NCBI GenBank assembly: GCA_028383925.1
Contig: JAOEWO010000008.1
Coordinates: 26,674-90,673 of the forward strand
Reading direction: 5' to 3'
Source: Winogradskyella sp.
Lineage (GTDB): Bacteria > Bacteroidota > Bacteroidia > Flavobacteriales > Flavobacteriaceae
DNA length: 64,000 nucleotides
Of the stretch, positions 17,156-25,357 are shown piece by piece. A program made the position numbers and the translations under genes. Every line of letters begins with the position of its first letter. Within the stretch, counting starts at the first letter, position 1. The notes below the pieces were generated by a model. That model had not been told where the DNA came from. It saw nothing but the letters and a program-made list of their open reading frames with translations, and searched no databases.

Positions 17156-18955
17156 TTACATATTCTTATTACGTTTACGGTCTACTTCTTTTAAGTGTAC
17201 TTTTCGTAACCTTAGAGAATTTGGAGTCACCTCAACATACTCATCTTTTTGGATATATTCTAAAGCTTCTTCTAAAGAAAACTTAATTGCTGGTACAATC
17301 TTCGCTTTATCATCTGCACCAGAGCTACGAACGTTACTTTGCTTTTTAGCTTTTGTAATATTCACAGCCATATCATCTTGACGAGAATTTTCACCAATTA
17401 CTTGGCCTTCGTATATACTTTCACCAGGCTCTACAAAAAACTTACCTCTATCTTGTAACTTATCGATTGAATAAGGAATCGCTGTACCATTTTCCATAGA
17501 GATTAAAGATCCAGAAATACGACCAGGAATTTCACCTTTAAAAGGCTGGTATTCTTTAAAACGGTGTGCCATAATTGCTTCACCAGCAGTCGCTGTTAGT
17601 AATTGGTTACGCAAACCAATAATACCACGAGAAGGAATCATAAACTCACATATCATACGCTCACCTTTAGCTTCCATACTTAATAACTCACCTTTACGTT
17701 TAGTTACAAACTCTACAGCTTTACCAGAAACAGTTTCTGGAAGATCAATAGTTAATTCTTCGATTGGCTCACATTTAGCACCATCAATTTCTTTGATGAT
17801 TACTTGTGGCTGACCAATTTGAAGCTCGTAACCTTCGCGACGCATGGTTTCGATTAATACCGACAAGTGCAATACACCACGACCAAAAACCATAAACTTA
17901 TCTGCAGTAGCAGTCTCACCTAGACGCAATGCTAAGTTCTTTTCTAGTTCTTTTTCTAAACGATCTTTAATATGACGAGATGTTACAAACTTTCCATCTT
18001 TTCCAAAGAAAGGAGAATCGTTAATGGTAAACAACATACTCATTGTAGGCTCATCAATAGCGATAGATTTTAAACCCTCAGGATTTTCTAAATCGGCAAC
18101 AGTATCACCTATCTCAAAACCTTCTACACCAACAAGGGCACAAATATCTCCGGTTTGAACGCTCTGTACTTTTTTACGGCCAAGACCTTCAAAAATAAAG
18201 ACTTCTTTAATTCTACTTTTTATTACAGACCCATCTCTTTTTACCAAAGCGATTTGTTGTCCTTCTACTATAGTTCCTCTTTGTACACGACCAATTGCAA
18301 TACGACCTGTAAAAGAAGAAAAATCTAAAGATGTAATTAACATCTGTGTAGTTCCTTCTTCAAAAACTGGGGTTGGCACGTGTTCTATTACCATGTCTAA
18401 TAATGGTTCAACATTATCAGTTTCGTTTTTCCAATCATCACTCATCCAGTTGTTCTTTGCAGAACCATAAACTGTAGGGAAATCTAATTGCCACTCTTCA
18501 GCACCAAGTTCAAACATTAAATCAAATACCTTTTCGTGCACTTCGTCTGGTGTACAGTTTTCTTTATCAACCTTATTGATAACCACACAAGGTTTTAAAC
18601 CTAAATCAATCGCCTTTTGTAATACAAAACGCGTTTGTGGCATAGGCCCTTCAAAAGCATCAACTAATAATACAACACCATCAGCCATATTTAATACCCG
18701 CTCTACTTCACCTCCAAAATCGGCGTGACCAGGTGTATCAATAATATTAATTTTAGTATCCTTGTAAACCACAGATACATTTTTAGATGTTATTGTAATA
18801 CCTCTTTCACGTTCTAAATCGTTGTTATCTAGAATTAAGTCACCTGTATTCTCGTTTTCACGGAATAACTGACAGTGGTACATGATTTTATCAACCAAAG
18901 TAGTTTTACCGTGATCGACGTGTGCAATGATTGCAATATTTTTAATATTAACCAT
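17156..18955 (-). CDS. typA: Ribosome-associated GTPase TypA/BipA
   Basis: A translational GTPase of 599 aa, full length for the family. The G domain shows G1 'AHVDHGKTTL', G2 region 'RERGITITSKN', G3 'DTPGHADFGGEV' and G4 'VINKVDKENC'. An EF-Tu-like domain II follows from about residue 205 and the BipA-specific C-terminal domain ends with 'EYVEVTPNSLRLRKVHL'. It binds the 70S ribosome and supports ribosome assembly and stress or cold adaptation. It is transcribed alone, with a TACCTTTG box about 24 bases before the ATG and a terminator behind it. Confidence 0.98.
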   Translation of the reverse strand: MVNIKNIAIIAHVDHGKTTLVDKIMYHCQLFRENENTGDLILDNNDLERERGITITSKNVSVVYKDTKINIIDTPGHADFGGEVERVLNMADGVVLLVDAFEGPMPQTRFVLQKAIDLGLKPCVVINKVDKENCTPDEVHEKVFDLMFELGAEEWQLDFPTVYGSAKNNWMSDDWKNETDNVEPLLDMVIEHVPTPVFEEGTTQMLITSLDFSSFTGRIAIGRVQRGTIVEGQQIALVKRDGSVIKSRIKEVFIFEGLGRKKVQSVQTGDICALVGVEGFEIGDTVADLENPEGLKSIAIDEPTMSMLFTINDSPFFGKDGKFVTSRHIKDRLEKELEKNLALRLGETATADKFMVFGRGVLHLSVLIETMRREGYELQIGQPQVIIKEIDGAKCEPIEELTIDLPETVSGKAVEFVTKRKGELLSMEAKGERMICEFMIPSRGIIGLRNQLLTATAGEAIMAHRFKEYQPFKGEIPGRISGSLISMENGTAIPYSIDKLQDRGKFFVEPGESIYEGQVIGENSRQDDMAVNITKAKKQSNVRSSGADDKAKIVPAIKFSLEEALEYIQKDEYVEVTPNSLRLRKVHLKEVDRKRNKNM

Positions 18956-18978
18956 AATAGATGCTGATTTTAAGCGCG

Positions 18979-18986
18979 CAAAGGTA
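18979..18986 (-). promoter_or_regulatory. Putative -7 box (TACCTTTG) of typA
   Basis: The plus strand reads CAAAGGTA, which is TACCTTTG leftward and matches TAnnTTTG, ending 24 bases before the typA ATG. I see no clear -33 element. Confidence 0.5.
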
Positions 18987-19148
18987 CATCATATTCTTTT
19001 CATTTCGTTAATTATATGTTATAATTTATTTTTGAAGTAATTTACAGTCGTAACTTACCGTTGTAATAGTAATTAACAGTAAAAGCCTACCTCAAAAAAC
19101 CAATCGCTAATTGGGCTATTTACATCTGAACCCTAAAAATCACAACAG

Positions 19149-19508
19149 ATGCATACCATTAGTAAATACACCCGTTTTGTGCCGTATCTTTATTTTTTAT
19201 CTGTAATTGTATATTGGTTTACAATTATTAATAAAAATGAAGGTATTTCTGCCTATCCTATCTTATTATTTGCAATTCCTTTTTTATGGCAGGTTATTAC
19301 ACCAAATAGAAAGCTCAATTTTTCGTTAGGTATTGTTTTTATCTGTCTTTCTTCCTATTTAACACTAGCGTATTTGTTAGACTTGTTTAATATTTTTTAT
19401 TGGTCTAATTCTTCTAAATCCTATTTGTTTTATGGTGGTATTTTAGTTGTTGCAAACTTTATAATGTCGTTATGGATTTTAAGAAATAGTATAAAACGTG
19501 TATTTTAA
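19149..19508 (+). CDS. Hypothetical four-helix membrane protein
   Basis: A 119-aa protein with four hydrophobic segments starting near residues 10, 36, 58 and 92 (for example 'FVPYLYFLSVIVYWFTII' and 'GGILVVANFIMSLWIL'), separated by short basic loops. I do not recognise the family. It stands alone between divergent typA and kdsA. ATG 19149 is the only good start near the first helix. Nothing in it suggests a catalytic role. Confidence 0.65.
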   Translation: MHTISKYTRFVPYLYFLSVIVYWFTIINKNEGISAYPILLFAIPFLWQVITPNRKLNFSLGIVFICLSSYLTLAYLLDLFNIFYWSNSSKSYLFYGGILVVANFIMSLWILRNSIKRVF

Positions 19509-19580
19509 GTAAAAAAATATAGTACTAAAAGGGTAATTTACCTTGTTAAAAATCAAACTTATAATTAGGGTTTAAAATAC

Positions 19581-19588
19581 TATCTTTG
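19581..19588 (+). promoter_or_regulatory. Putative -7 box (TATCTTTG) of kdsA
   Basis: TATCTTTG matches TAnnTTTG and ends 25 bases before the TTG start of kdsA. The -33 element is not clear. Confidence 0.5.
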
Positions 19589-19613
19589 TGGCCTAACATT
19601 TAAGTCATAAGCT

Positions 19614-20426
19614 TTGATTACGATACCTAAATTAAAACACACAGATTCTAATAATTTCTTTTTACTATGTGGCCCTTGTGCTATTGAAGGAGAAGATATG
19701 GCATTGCGTATTGCAGAAAAAGTCATTACAATTACAGACAAACTTCATATTCCTTATGTTTTTAAAGGCAGTTTTAAAAAGGCGAATAGAAGTAGAATTG
19801 ATAGTTTTACAGGTATTGGTAATGAAAAAGCACTTAAAATTTTAAGAAAGGTTTCTGAAACTTTTGATGTACCTACGGTTACAGACATACATGAAGCGTC
19901 TGATGCTGCAATGGCTGCAGAATATGTAGATGTTTTACAGATACCTGCATTTTTAGTAAGACAAACCGATTTGGTAGTTGCAGCTGCAAAAACTGGTAAA
20001 GTGGTAAATTTAAAGAAAGGACAATTTATGAGTCCGGAAGCCATGAAACACGCTGTACAAAAAGTTAAAGATGCTGGTAACCAAAATGCTTGGATAACAG
20101 ATAGAGGTACCATGTTTGGCTACCAAGATATGATTGTAGATTTTAGAGGTATCCCAACCATGCGCCAATATGCTCCTACAGTGCTAGATGTTACACATTC
20201 GCTACAACAACCTAACCAAAGTATTGGTGTAACAGGTGGACGACCAGATATGATTGAAACTATAGCCAGAGCTGGTGTGGTAAATAATGTAGATGGCTTA
20301 TTTATTGAAACACACTTTGACCCTGCAAATGCAAAAAGTGATGGTGCAAATATGTTGCATTTAGATAATTTGGAAGGCTTACTTACGAATTTAGTGGCTA
20401 TTCGTAAAACAATAAACGTTTTATAA
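19614..20426 (+). CDS. kdsA: 3-deoxy-8-phosphooctulonate synthase (KDO-8-P synthase)
   Basis: Condenses phosphoenolpyruvate with arabinose-5-phosphate to KDO-8-phosphate, the committed step to the inner-core sugar of lipopolysaccharide. At 270 aa it is full length. Family motifs are 'FFLLCGPCAIEG', 'YVFKGSFKKANRSR', 'VNLKKGQFMSPEAM', 'ITDRGTMFGYQDMIVDFR', 'VTGGRPDMIE' and 'GLFIETHFDPANAKSDG'. The Cys in CGPCAIE and the His in ETHFDP would fit a metal-dependent form. The start is TTG; no ATG precedes the conserved N-terminus. The gene is monocistronic. Confidence 0.96.
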   Translation: MITIPKLKHTDSNNFFLLCGPCAIEGEDMALRIAEKVITITDKLHIPYVFKGSFKKANRSRIDSFTGIGNEKALKILRKVSETFDVPTVTDIHEASDAAMAAEYVDVLQIPAFLVRQTDLVVAAAKTGKVVNLKKGQFMSPEAMKHAVQKVKDAGNQNAWITDRGTMFGYQDMIVDFRGIPTMRQYAPTVLDVTHSLQQPNQSIGVTGGRPDMIETIARAGVVNNVDGLFIETHFDPANAKSDGANMLHLDNLEGLLTNLVAIRKTINVL

Positions 20427-20546
20427 TACCAGATTAATATCTAAACACTTATTTATCAAAAGATTAAATGTTAAATTATTTTTAATTTAAATTCTTAATT
20501 TTTAATTTTTAATTTTATAATGAATTAAAGAAAAAAGAAAGAAATC

Positions 20547-21089
20547 ATGAAAAAATATTTAAAATCTAGTTTAGTTTTAATGCTATTACTTTCTGTATCC
20601 TGCACAAGTGTCAGTAATTCTGAAGAATCATCTGCTAATAAAGCAGAAAATATACAAAATCAAATTTCGGAAGACACCTATAAGAATTGGGTAGAGGTTG
20701 GGAAAATAGAAGATGGTGTTGCGATCTTAACTGCAGATAAAAATAATCTTATTGAATCACTTAATCAAAATCTTTATGTTACTACTGGCAAGAGTACTAG
20801 AGTAAATGATGTTTCTATAGAAAGAATTGATGATTTCTTTTATCTATTATTTAGAAGTAAAAAACAAAGAGTTACATTTTATGTACAAAAAAGTAAGGAT
20901 AGTAATATTTTGAGAGCTGCAGCAACAACAGTTTGCACAACCTCAGAATGTACACAAGAACCATTAGGATGTATACCAAAGTACGATATTACTCCGGCAG
21001 GTCAAGACGGTATAGGCACGTGCACACCTTGCGCAAATGGAGGTAAGTGTACCAAAACAGTCTCTGGTAAATCCCTAATATCTAATTAA
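20547..21089 (+). CDS. Cysteine-rich lipoprotein of unknown function
   Basis: A 180-aa putative lipoprotein. The signal peptide 'KKYLKSSLVLMLLLSVSC' ends in a lipobox cysteine at about residue 19, followed by a Ser/Asn/Glu-rich linker. The middle part (residues 40-120) is a small mixed fold. The C-terminal 50 residues hold seven or so cysteines ('CTTSECTQEPLGC', 'CTPCANGGKC'), suggesting disulfides or a small knottin-like module exposed outside the cell. I do not recognise the family. The 120 bases upstream are very AT-rich with short ttaattttt repeats. Confidence 0.65.
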   Translation: MKKYLKSSLVLMLLLSVSCTSVSNSEESSANKAENIQNQISEDTYKNWVEVGKIEDGVAILTADKNNLIESLNQNLYVTTGKSTRVNDVSIERIDDFFYLLFRSKKQRVTFYVQKSKDSNILRAAATTVCTTSECTQEPLGCIPKYDITPAGQDGIGTCTPCANGGKCTKTVSGKSLISN

Positions 21090-21274
21090 AAAAAACGATT
21101 CTGAATTTTTAAATTAAAAGTATATTGAGAAACCAATTTAGAATAACAAATTCTAAACATTTTAAATTTTAAAGTTTATTAGAATTGATGAATTCTAGAA
21201 AAATACGGAACAAGAAAGACAATTGCTTACATAACAAATTATTAAAATAAAAAAGCATTATTAAGACTAATGAC

Positions 21275-21658
21275 TTAATTTTCCCTTTTCGATTTTAATA
21301 TTGTCTTAAACGGATTCGTATTAATATCTAATTGTTTCTGAAGCACATACACAATAACCTCGTCATTTATGTCTTCTAATGTTTTATAACGCAAAGACAT
21401 TACAGATTTTCGGTTTGCTGCTACAAACTTTATCTTGTACTTGTCTATTTGGTTACCATGCCAAAAAACCAAATCAACATAATCTTTAGACTTATTGAGA
21501 TAGCATAACGGAATGCCATTGCAGTAATAAAAAGGGATACGCCATTTATATAATAACTCAGCCTGTGGTGCAATTGCCAATATAACAGACTGAAGCTGTA
21601 ATAAAATAGACCGAAAAGGTTCTTCTTGTTTTAGAATGTAGACTTCAGCAGGGTTCAT
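21275..21658 (-). CDS. DUF1801 (YdhG-like) protein
   Basis: A 127-aa protein of the DUF1801 family. Typical elements are an N-terminal helix 'EPFRSILLQLQSVILAIAPQAE', 'YKWRIPFYYCNGIPLCYLN' and 'YVDLVFWHGNQI'. The C-terminus is a basic helix. Members bind small ligands or act as phosphotransfer-unrelated housekeeping proteins; no function is established that I can name. It follows the four-helix membrane protein gene by 3 bases, so the two form a leftward unit. Confidence 0.8.
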   Translation of the reverse strand: MNPAEVYILKQEEPFRSILLQLQSVILAIAPQAELLYKWRIPFYYCNGIPLCYLNKSKDYVDLVFWHGNQIDKYKIKFVAANRKSVMSLRYKTLEDINDEVIVYVLQKQLDINTNPFKTILKSKREN

Positions 21659-21661
21659 TTT

Positions 21662-22012
21662 TTAAAACAAACCCAAAACACCAATAACCAAAAGTCCTAT
21701 ACCAATAATAGCTTTAAACGGCATTAATTTAGTAGAGAGTTTTCTTAGACTTGCCTCTAGTGCTGGTACTTTACCAAATACGTGTGTTAACAATAAAAGT
21801 CCACCCAAAATACTTACACAATTAAAAAGAAGATTACTCCAAAACGACAATAAAGCCAAAATAATAAGCGCACCACCAATTATAGTTTGAAAAGGTGCTA
21901 GCATGCCTGCAATTTTATTAAAAAAATTACTATCGCCATCCCATTTATCTAAAGTGGCTAACCCTAATAATAATCCGCCCGCTATATTTGCAATTGTTAG
22001 TAAAAAATCCAT
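21662..22012 (-). CDS. Hypothetical small membrane protein
   Basis: A 116-aa protein of four hydrophobic segments with glycine-rich cores ('ANIAGGLLLGLATLD', 'TIIGGALIILALLSFW', 'VSILGGLLLLTHVFG', 'AIIGIGLLVIGVLGLF'). Segments 1 and 3, and 2 and 4, look alike, so it may be an internal duplication of a two-helix unit. The family is not recognised. It diverges from the gene at 22124 and is cotranscribed with the DUF1801 gene. Confidence 0.65.
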   Translation of the reverse strand: MDFLLTIANIAGGLLLGLATLDKWDGDSNFFNKIAGMLAPFQTIIGGALIILALLSFWSNLLFNCVSILGGLLLLTHVFGKVPALEASLRKLSTKLMPFKAIIGIGLLVIGVLGLF

Positions 22013-22096
22013 ACGTGTCTGATTTTAAGTTTTAGTTACGCTCTAATTTAATCAATATCTTTTAAAATAGTTTTGCAAAATTCAATTAAATTCATT

Positions 22097-22115
22097 TACT
22101 TTGTATTTCAAAGTA
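22097..22115. promoter_or_regulatory. Palindromic operator copy 1 (TACTTTG-N5-CAAAGTA)
   Basis: TACTTTGTATTTCAAAGTA is a perfect 7-bp inverted repeat around a 5-base centre, 9 bases before ATG 22124. The same palindrome, with the same flanks (tcatt before, cttttа-like run after), occurs at 23100-23118. It overlaps a TTnnTTTG box, so a bound protein would block the promoter. Confidence 0.75.
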
Positions 22116-22123
22116 CTTTTATT

Positions 22124-22735
22124 ATGAGCAACGAAGACTACCTAAAAGACATCAGCGAGATTAAAAATCTAATGAATAAATCGTCTCGTTTTATTTCGCT
22201 AAGTGGTTTATCTGGCATACTAGCTGGCGTATATGCACTAATTGGCGCTGCTATAGCTTATTGGTTAGTAATTTCTTATAGTGGTGGCACATTGTACATA
22301 TTTCATGGTTGGGTATTTTGGATAGCAATGTTTGTACTTTTTATGGTCGCTTTATTAAGTGCCGTTACAGGAATAATACTTACAACTAGTAAAGCAAAAA
22401 AAAATAATGAAAAAATATGGGATAATTCTTCTCGCAGATTACTCTTTAACTTTTTAGTACCTCTAGCAGTTGGAGGTATTTATTGTATAATAATTTTAAG
22501 TCAAGGAAGATACGGTCAAACAGGTGGACTTATGCTTATCTTTTACGGATTAGCTTTAGTAAATGCATCAAAATATAGTATTGGTAACATTAAGTACTTA
22601 GGATTTATACAGATTATTTTAGGATTAATTGCAAGTTATTATCCAGGTTTTGGCTTTTGGCTTTGGGTACTTGGTTTTGGAGTGATGCATATAATTTACG
22701 GAACTTGGATGCATTTTAAATATGATGTAAAATAG
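22124..22735 (+). CDS. Hypothetical membrane protein, first gene of the HTH_34 operon
   Basis: A 203-aa protein with an N-terminal cytoplasmic helix (SNEDYLKDISEIKNLMNKSSRF) and five or six hydrophobic segments ('LSGILAGVYALIGAAIAYWLV', 'GWVFWIAMFVLFMVALLSAVTG', 'LLFNFLVPLAVGGIYCIIIL' and others). I moved the start from 22073 to ATG 22124. The longer form would run through the palindromic operator and adds IKFIYFVFQSTF, which breaks the conserved MSNEDYL-type beginning. No enzymatic motif is seen. It precedes the small winged-helix regulator by 51 bases. Confidence 0.75.
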   Translation: MSNEDYLKDISEIKNLMNKSSRFISLSGLSGILAGVYALIGAAIAYWLVISYSGGTLYIFHGWVFWIAMFVLFMVALLSAVTGIILTTSKAKKNNEKIWDNSSRRLLFNFLVPLAVGGIYCIIILSQGRYGQTGGLMLIFYGLALVNASKYSIGNIKYLGFIQIILGLIASYYPGFGFWLWVLGFGVMHIIYGTWMHFKYDVK

Positions 22736-22786
22736 TAAACCGGTATCAGTCGCAGTTTTCAGTAACTTTACGCACAAATTTAAATT

Positions 22787-23080
22787 TTGAGTATAATAAC
22801 CAATATAAATAAACTTTTTGATCATAGAATTAGGCTCGGCATTATGTCTGTTCTTATGGTAAACGAGTATGCCGATTTTAATATGCTTAAAGAATTACTT
22901 GGTGCTACTGATGGTAATTTGGCAAGCCATACAAAAGCGTTAGAAAAGGCAGAATATATATTAGTACAAAAACAGTTTATTGGCAAAAAACCAAATACAA
23001 GATATAGCACAACCAAGCTTGGCAAAGCTGAATTTAAAAAGCACATTAATGCTTTAGAAAAATTAATAAATAAAACTTAA
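22787..23080 (+). CDS. Small winged-helix transcriptional regulator (HTH_34 family)
   Basis: A 97-aa MarR/ArsR-like winged-helix protein. 'INKLFDHRIRLGIMSVLMVNE' is the first helix pair, 'DFNMLKELLGATDGNLASHTKALEKAEYI' the helix-turn-helix, and 'VQKQFIGKKPNTRYSTTKLGKAEF' the wing with its conserved KKPxTxY. It should dimerise and bind a short palindrome. Such a palindrome flanks this gene on both sides (22097 and 23100), making it the obvious candidate operator. The start is TTG; a TAACTTTA box lies at 22763. The effector is unknown; it has no ligand domain. Confidence 0.88.
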   Translation: MSIITNINKLFDHRIRLGIMSVLMVNEYADFNMLKELLGATDGNLASHTKALEKAEYILVQKQFIGKKPNTRYSTTKLGKAEFKKHINALEKLINKT

Positions 23081-23099
23081 CTCTATTTTTTTAATCATT

Positions 23100-23118
23100 T
23101 ACTTTGAAAAACAAAGTA
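23100..23118. promoter_or_regulatory. Palindromic operator copy 2 (TACTTTG-N5-CAAAGTA)
   Basis: TACTTTGAAAAACAAAGTA has the same arms and spacing as copy 1 at 22097 and lies 18 bases before ATG 23136. The flanking tcatt and cttttа-like bases are also shared. Confidence 0.75.
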
Positions 23119-23135
23119 CTTTTAAATATTGAATC

Positions 23136-24521
23136 ATGAAAAAAATCATCTTATTCATTGGCGCCTTTCTATTCAGCACCTTATTTTACAACCAAGCTAT
23201 TGGTCTCAACCTCCTACTCTTTAGTTTACTTACAATTACCGTTCTTTTCATTAACAACAAAATTGATTTTAAACAACAAAAAACTATAGTTTATGCTTGT
23301 CTTTATATGGTTACAGGTGTTGCTGTTTTCTTTCATGATTCTGCACTTGCCATTTTAGCCAATTGCATAGCATTTTTTACCTTAATTGGGCTTGTATCTC
23401 AGCACAAATCATCATTATACATTAATTGGCTTAATGGCATTTACACCACTGTTGCTGGTATTTTACATCGTAATTTCACTATAAATGAACAGGGGCAACC
23501 AGTAAAAGAAAAAAGTAATATAGATTACCTACACGTCGTAAAAATTATAGTTATTCCGTTAATTATACTCATCATTTTTATTGCCTTGTACAAAAACGGC
23601 AATCCTGTTTTTAACGACCTTATTTCAAAAATAGACTTTAGTTTTATAAACATACAATGGGTATTATTTGCTGGTTTGGGTTATTATCTTCTCTTAAACA
23701 TACACCAACCTGTAGAGGTAGAACCTGCAACAGCACTAGATTTACAAATTGGTAACATCCTTAGTAAAAGCAATAGCTTCTCAATACCTAAACTAAAACA
23801 AGAAAACCAATTAGGCATCATTTTAATTGGCATGCTAAACGCGTTAATTGTACTCTTCTTAATTACCGATATTTCAACACTTACAGCAACTACAGAAATA
23901 AAAGGCTCTGTGTTTTCTGCACAAATTCATAATGGTGTTAATGCCTTAATTGCGTCTATTGTTATAGCGATACTAATTCTACTTTATGTTTTTAGAGGAG
24001 ACTTAAACTTTTATGACGCTAACAAAACACTAAAGCACTTAGCTATAATATGGATTATTTTAAACATTCTACTCGTGCTTAGTATTGCCACTAAAAACAG
24101 CCAATACATGTATTATTTTGGACTAACCTACAAAAGAATTGGTGTACACATCTACCTTATCCTCTCTGTTTTTGGTCTTATAACCACGCTTTTAAAAATT
24201 AGTAGCGTAAAAAACATTTGGTATTTATTTAGAACAAATACCCAAATTGCTTTTGCTATTCTAATTATTGCAAGTACTGTTAATTGGGATAGTCTTATTA
24301 CCAATTACAATTTAAACCATGCAAAATCTGTGGATTTTAAATACCTCATTGAGCTATCAGATAACAATACTTTAGAATTGAATGCGCAGATGAAATTAAA
24401 ACCCTTAAATGCAGATTATGTAAGATTGGTTGAAAAAAAATACAAACGTTACACAACAAAGCTAAAAGAAAGCAACTGGCAAGAGTTACAGTACGACAAC
24501 TTTAAACTAGAAACTAAATAA
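23136..24521 (+). CDS. DUF4153/DUF4173-type multi-pass membrane protein
   Basis: A 461-aa protein with about eleven membrane helices in the first 410 residues and a soluble C-terminal tail ('LKPLNADYVRLVEKKYKRY'). The arrangement, with 'AIGLNLLLFSLL' in the first helix pair and 'KRIGVHIYLILSVFGLITT' late, fits the DUF4153/DUF4173 group often found beside HTH_34 regulators in Bacteroidota. Its biochemical role is unknown. It starts directly after palindrome copy 2 and leads a run of closely spaced genes to 27069. Confidence 0.75.
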   Translation: MKKIILFIGAFLFSTLFYNQAIGLNLLLFSLLTITVLFINNKIDFKQQKTIVYACLYMVTGVAVFFHDSALAILANCIAFFTLIGLVSQHKSSLYINWLNGIYTTVAGILHRNFTINEQGQPVKEKSNIDYLHVVKIIVIPLIILIIFIALYKNGNPVFNDLISKIDFSFINIQWVLFAGLGYYLLLNIHQPVEVEPATALDLQIGNILSKSNSFSIPKLKQENQLGIILIGMLNALIVLFLITDISTLTATTEIKGSVFSAQIHNGVNALIASIVIAILILLYVFRGDLNFYDANKTLKHLAIIWIILNILLVLSIATKNSQYMYYFGLTYKRIGVHIYLILSVFGLITTLLKISSVKNIWYLFRTNTQIAFAILIIASTVNWDSLITNYNLNHAKSVDFKYLIELSDNNTLELNAQMKLKPLNADYVRLVEKKYKRYTTKLKESNWQELQYDNFKLETK

Positions 24522-24522
24522 T

Positions 24523-24819
24523 ATGATAGGCCTCGCAATTTTAGGGTTTCTATTTGTTGCCTGTATTCATTTTGCACTTTTACGCATAAGTATTTCATGC
24601 ATGTATTGGTGGTCTAATAATTCATCTAGTAAAGCAGATGTATTTAAAATATGCTTTCCGTACTACATCATCACGCTTTCTGTATTGTGCTTAACTGCAA
24701 TTGTAATGTTTCATTTTGCTCAGATCGCTATTATCTATTTCTCATTTGTATATCTCACTGCATTATTAATGTGGCGACATGACTTAAAAAAAGAAAAGCT
24801 TCAAGACATAATTTTTTAA
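24523..24819 (+). CDS. Hypothetical small membrane protein
   Basis: A 98-aa protein with three hydrophobic helices ('IGLAILGFLFVACIHFALL', 'ICFPYYIITLSVLCLTAIVMF', 'IAIIYFSFVYLTALLMW') and a charged C-terminus. The family is not recognised. It begins 1 base after the DUF4153/4173 gene stop, so translation is probably coupled. Confidence 0.65.
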   Translation: MIGLAILGFLFVACIHFALLRISISCMYWWSNNSSSKADVFKICFPYYIITLSVLCLTAIVMFHFAQIAIIYFSFVYLTALLMWRHDLKKEKLQDIIF

Positions 24820-24835
24820 AAACATAAAATTTAGC

Positions 24836-25357
24836 ATGAATACTAACATAATAAAGAAAACAAAAACCTTGAGAAAGCAGTTTATTATATGGCTTTTTGA
24901 GCATTCGCAGCGCATCTACACGTCGCTATTTAAAAACCATGAGTCTTGGAATCTCACAAAAAACGATTTACTAAAACTACCAAAACCTACATTTGGCAGA
25001 CACCTTGGTGAATTTTTGGACATTAATAATTTTGAGTTAATCCCAAAAGTAGAGCGTCACGATTGTTACCATGTATTATGTAATTACAGCACTAAAGTAG
25101 AAGACGAAATAGCCTTACAATGTCTTTGTTTTGGCAATGGCAAACGCAGTCCTTATTTATACGGAGCCATTATTTTAGGCGTAGCCATACTACCAGATTA
25201 CTATCCGTATTACTACAAATCTTATAAAACAGGCAAATCAGCAAATGCATTTCATCATTTCGATTATCGGCAGCTTTTAAATGTATCTATTCAAGAATTT
25301 ATAAGTGTCATATTTCCGAAGTCAGCATTAACAAACCTTAACCTCACTGTAGCATGA
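24836..25357 (+). CDS. COQ4-like metalloprotein
   Basis: A 173-aa protein of the COQ4 family. The zinc motif HDxxHx11E is complete: 'HDCYHVLCNYSTKVEDE'. The sequence around it, 'KPTFGRHLGEFLDINNFELIPKVERHD' and 'ALQCLCFGNGKRSPYLYGAIILG', also fits. COQ4 acts on the ubiquinone head group (C1 oxidative decarboxylation). Flavobacteriaceae normally make menaquinone, so the substrate here is probably different. It shares an ATGA overlap with the downstream SanA-like gene and sits in an operon of envelope membrane proteins. Confidence 0.82.
   Translation: MNTNIIKKTKTLRKQFIIWLFEHSQRIYTSLFKNHESWNLTKNDLLKLPKPTFGRHLGEFLDINNFELIPKVERHDCYHVLCNYSTKVEDEIALQCLCFGNGKRSPYLYGAIILGVAILPDYYPYYYKSYKTGKSANAFHHFDYRQLLNVSIQEFISVIFPKSALTNLNLTVA

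Noticed and set aside
19754-20113. Antisense ORF in kdsA
   Set aside because: Shadow frame of a strongly conserved gene; the same holds for the antisense ORFs at 33977, 35103, 40873, 48510 and 62192.
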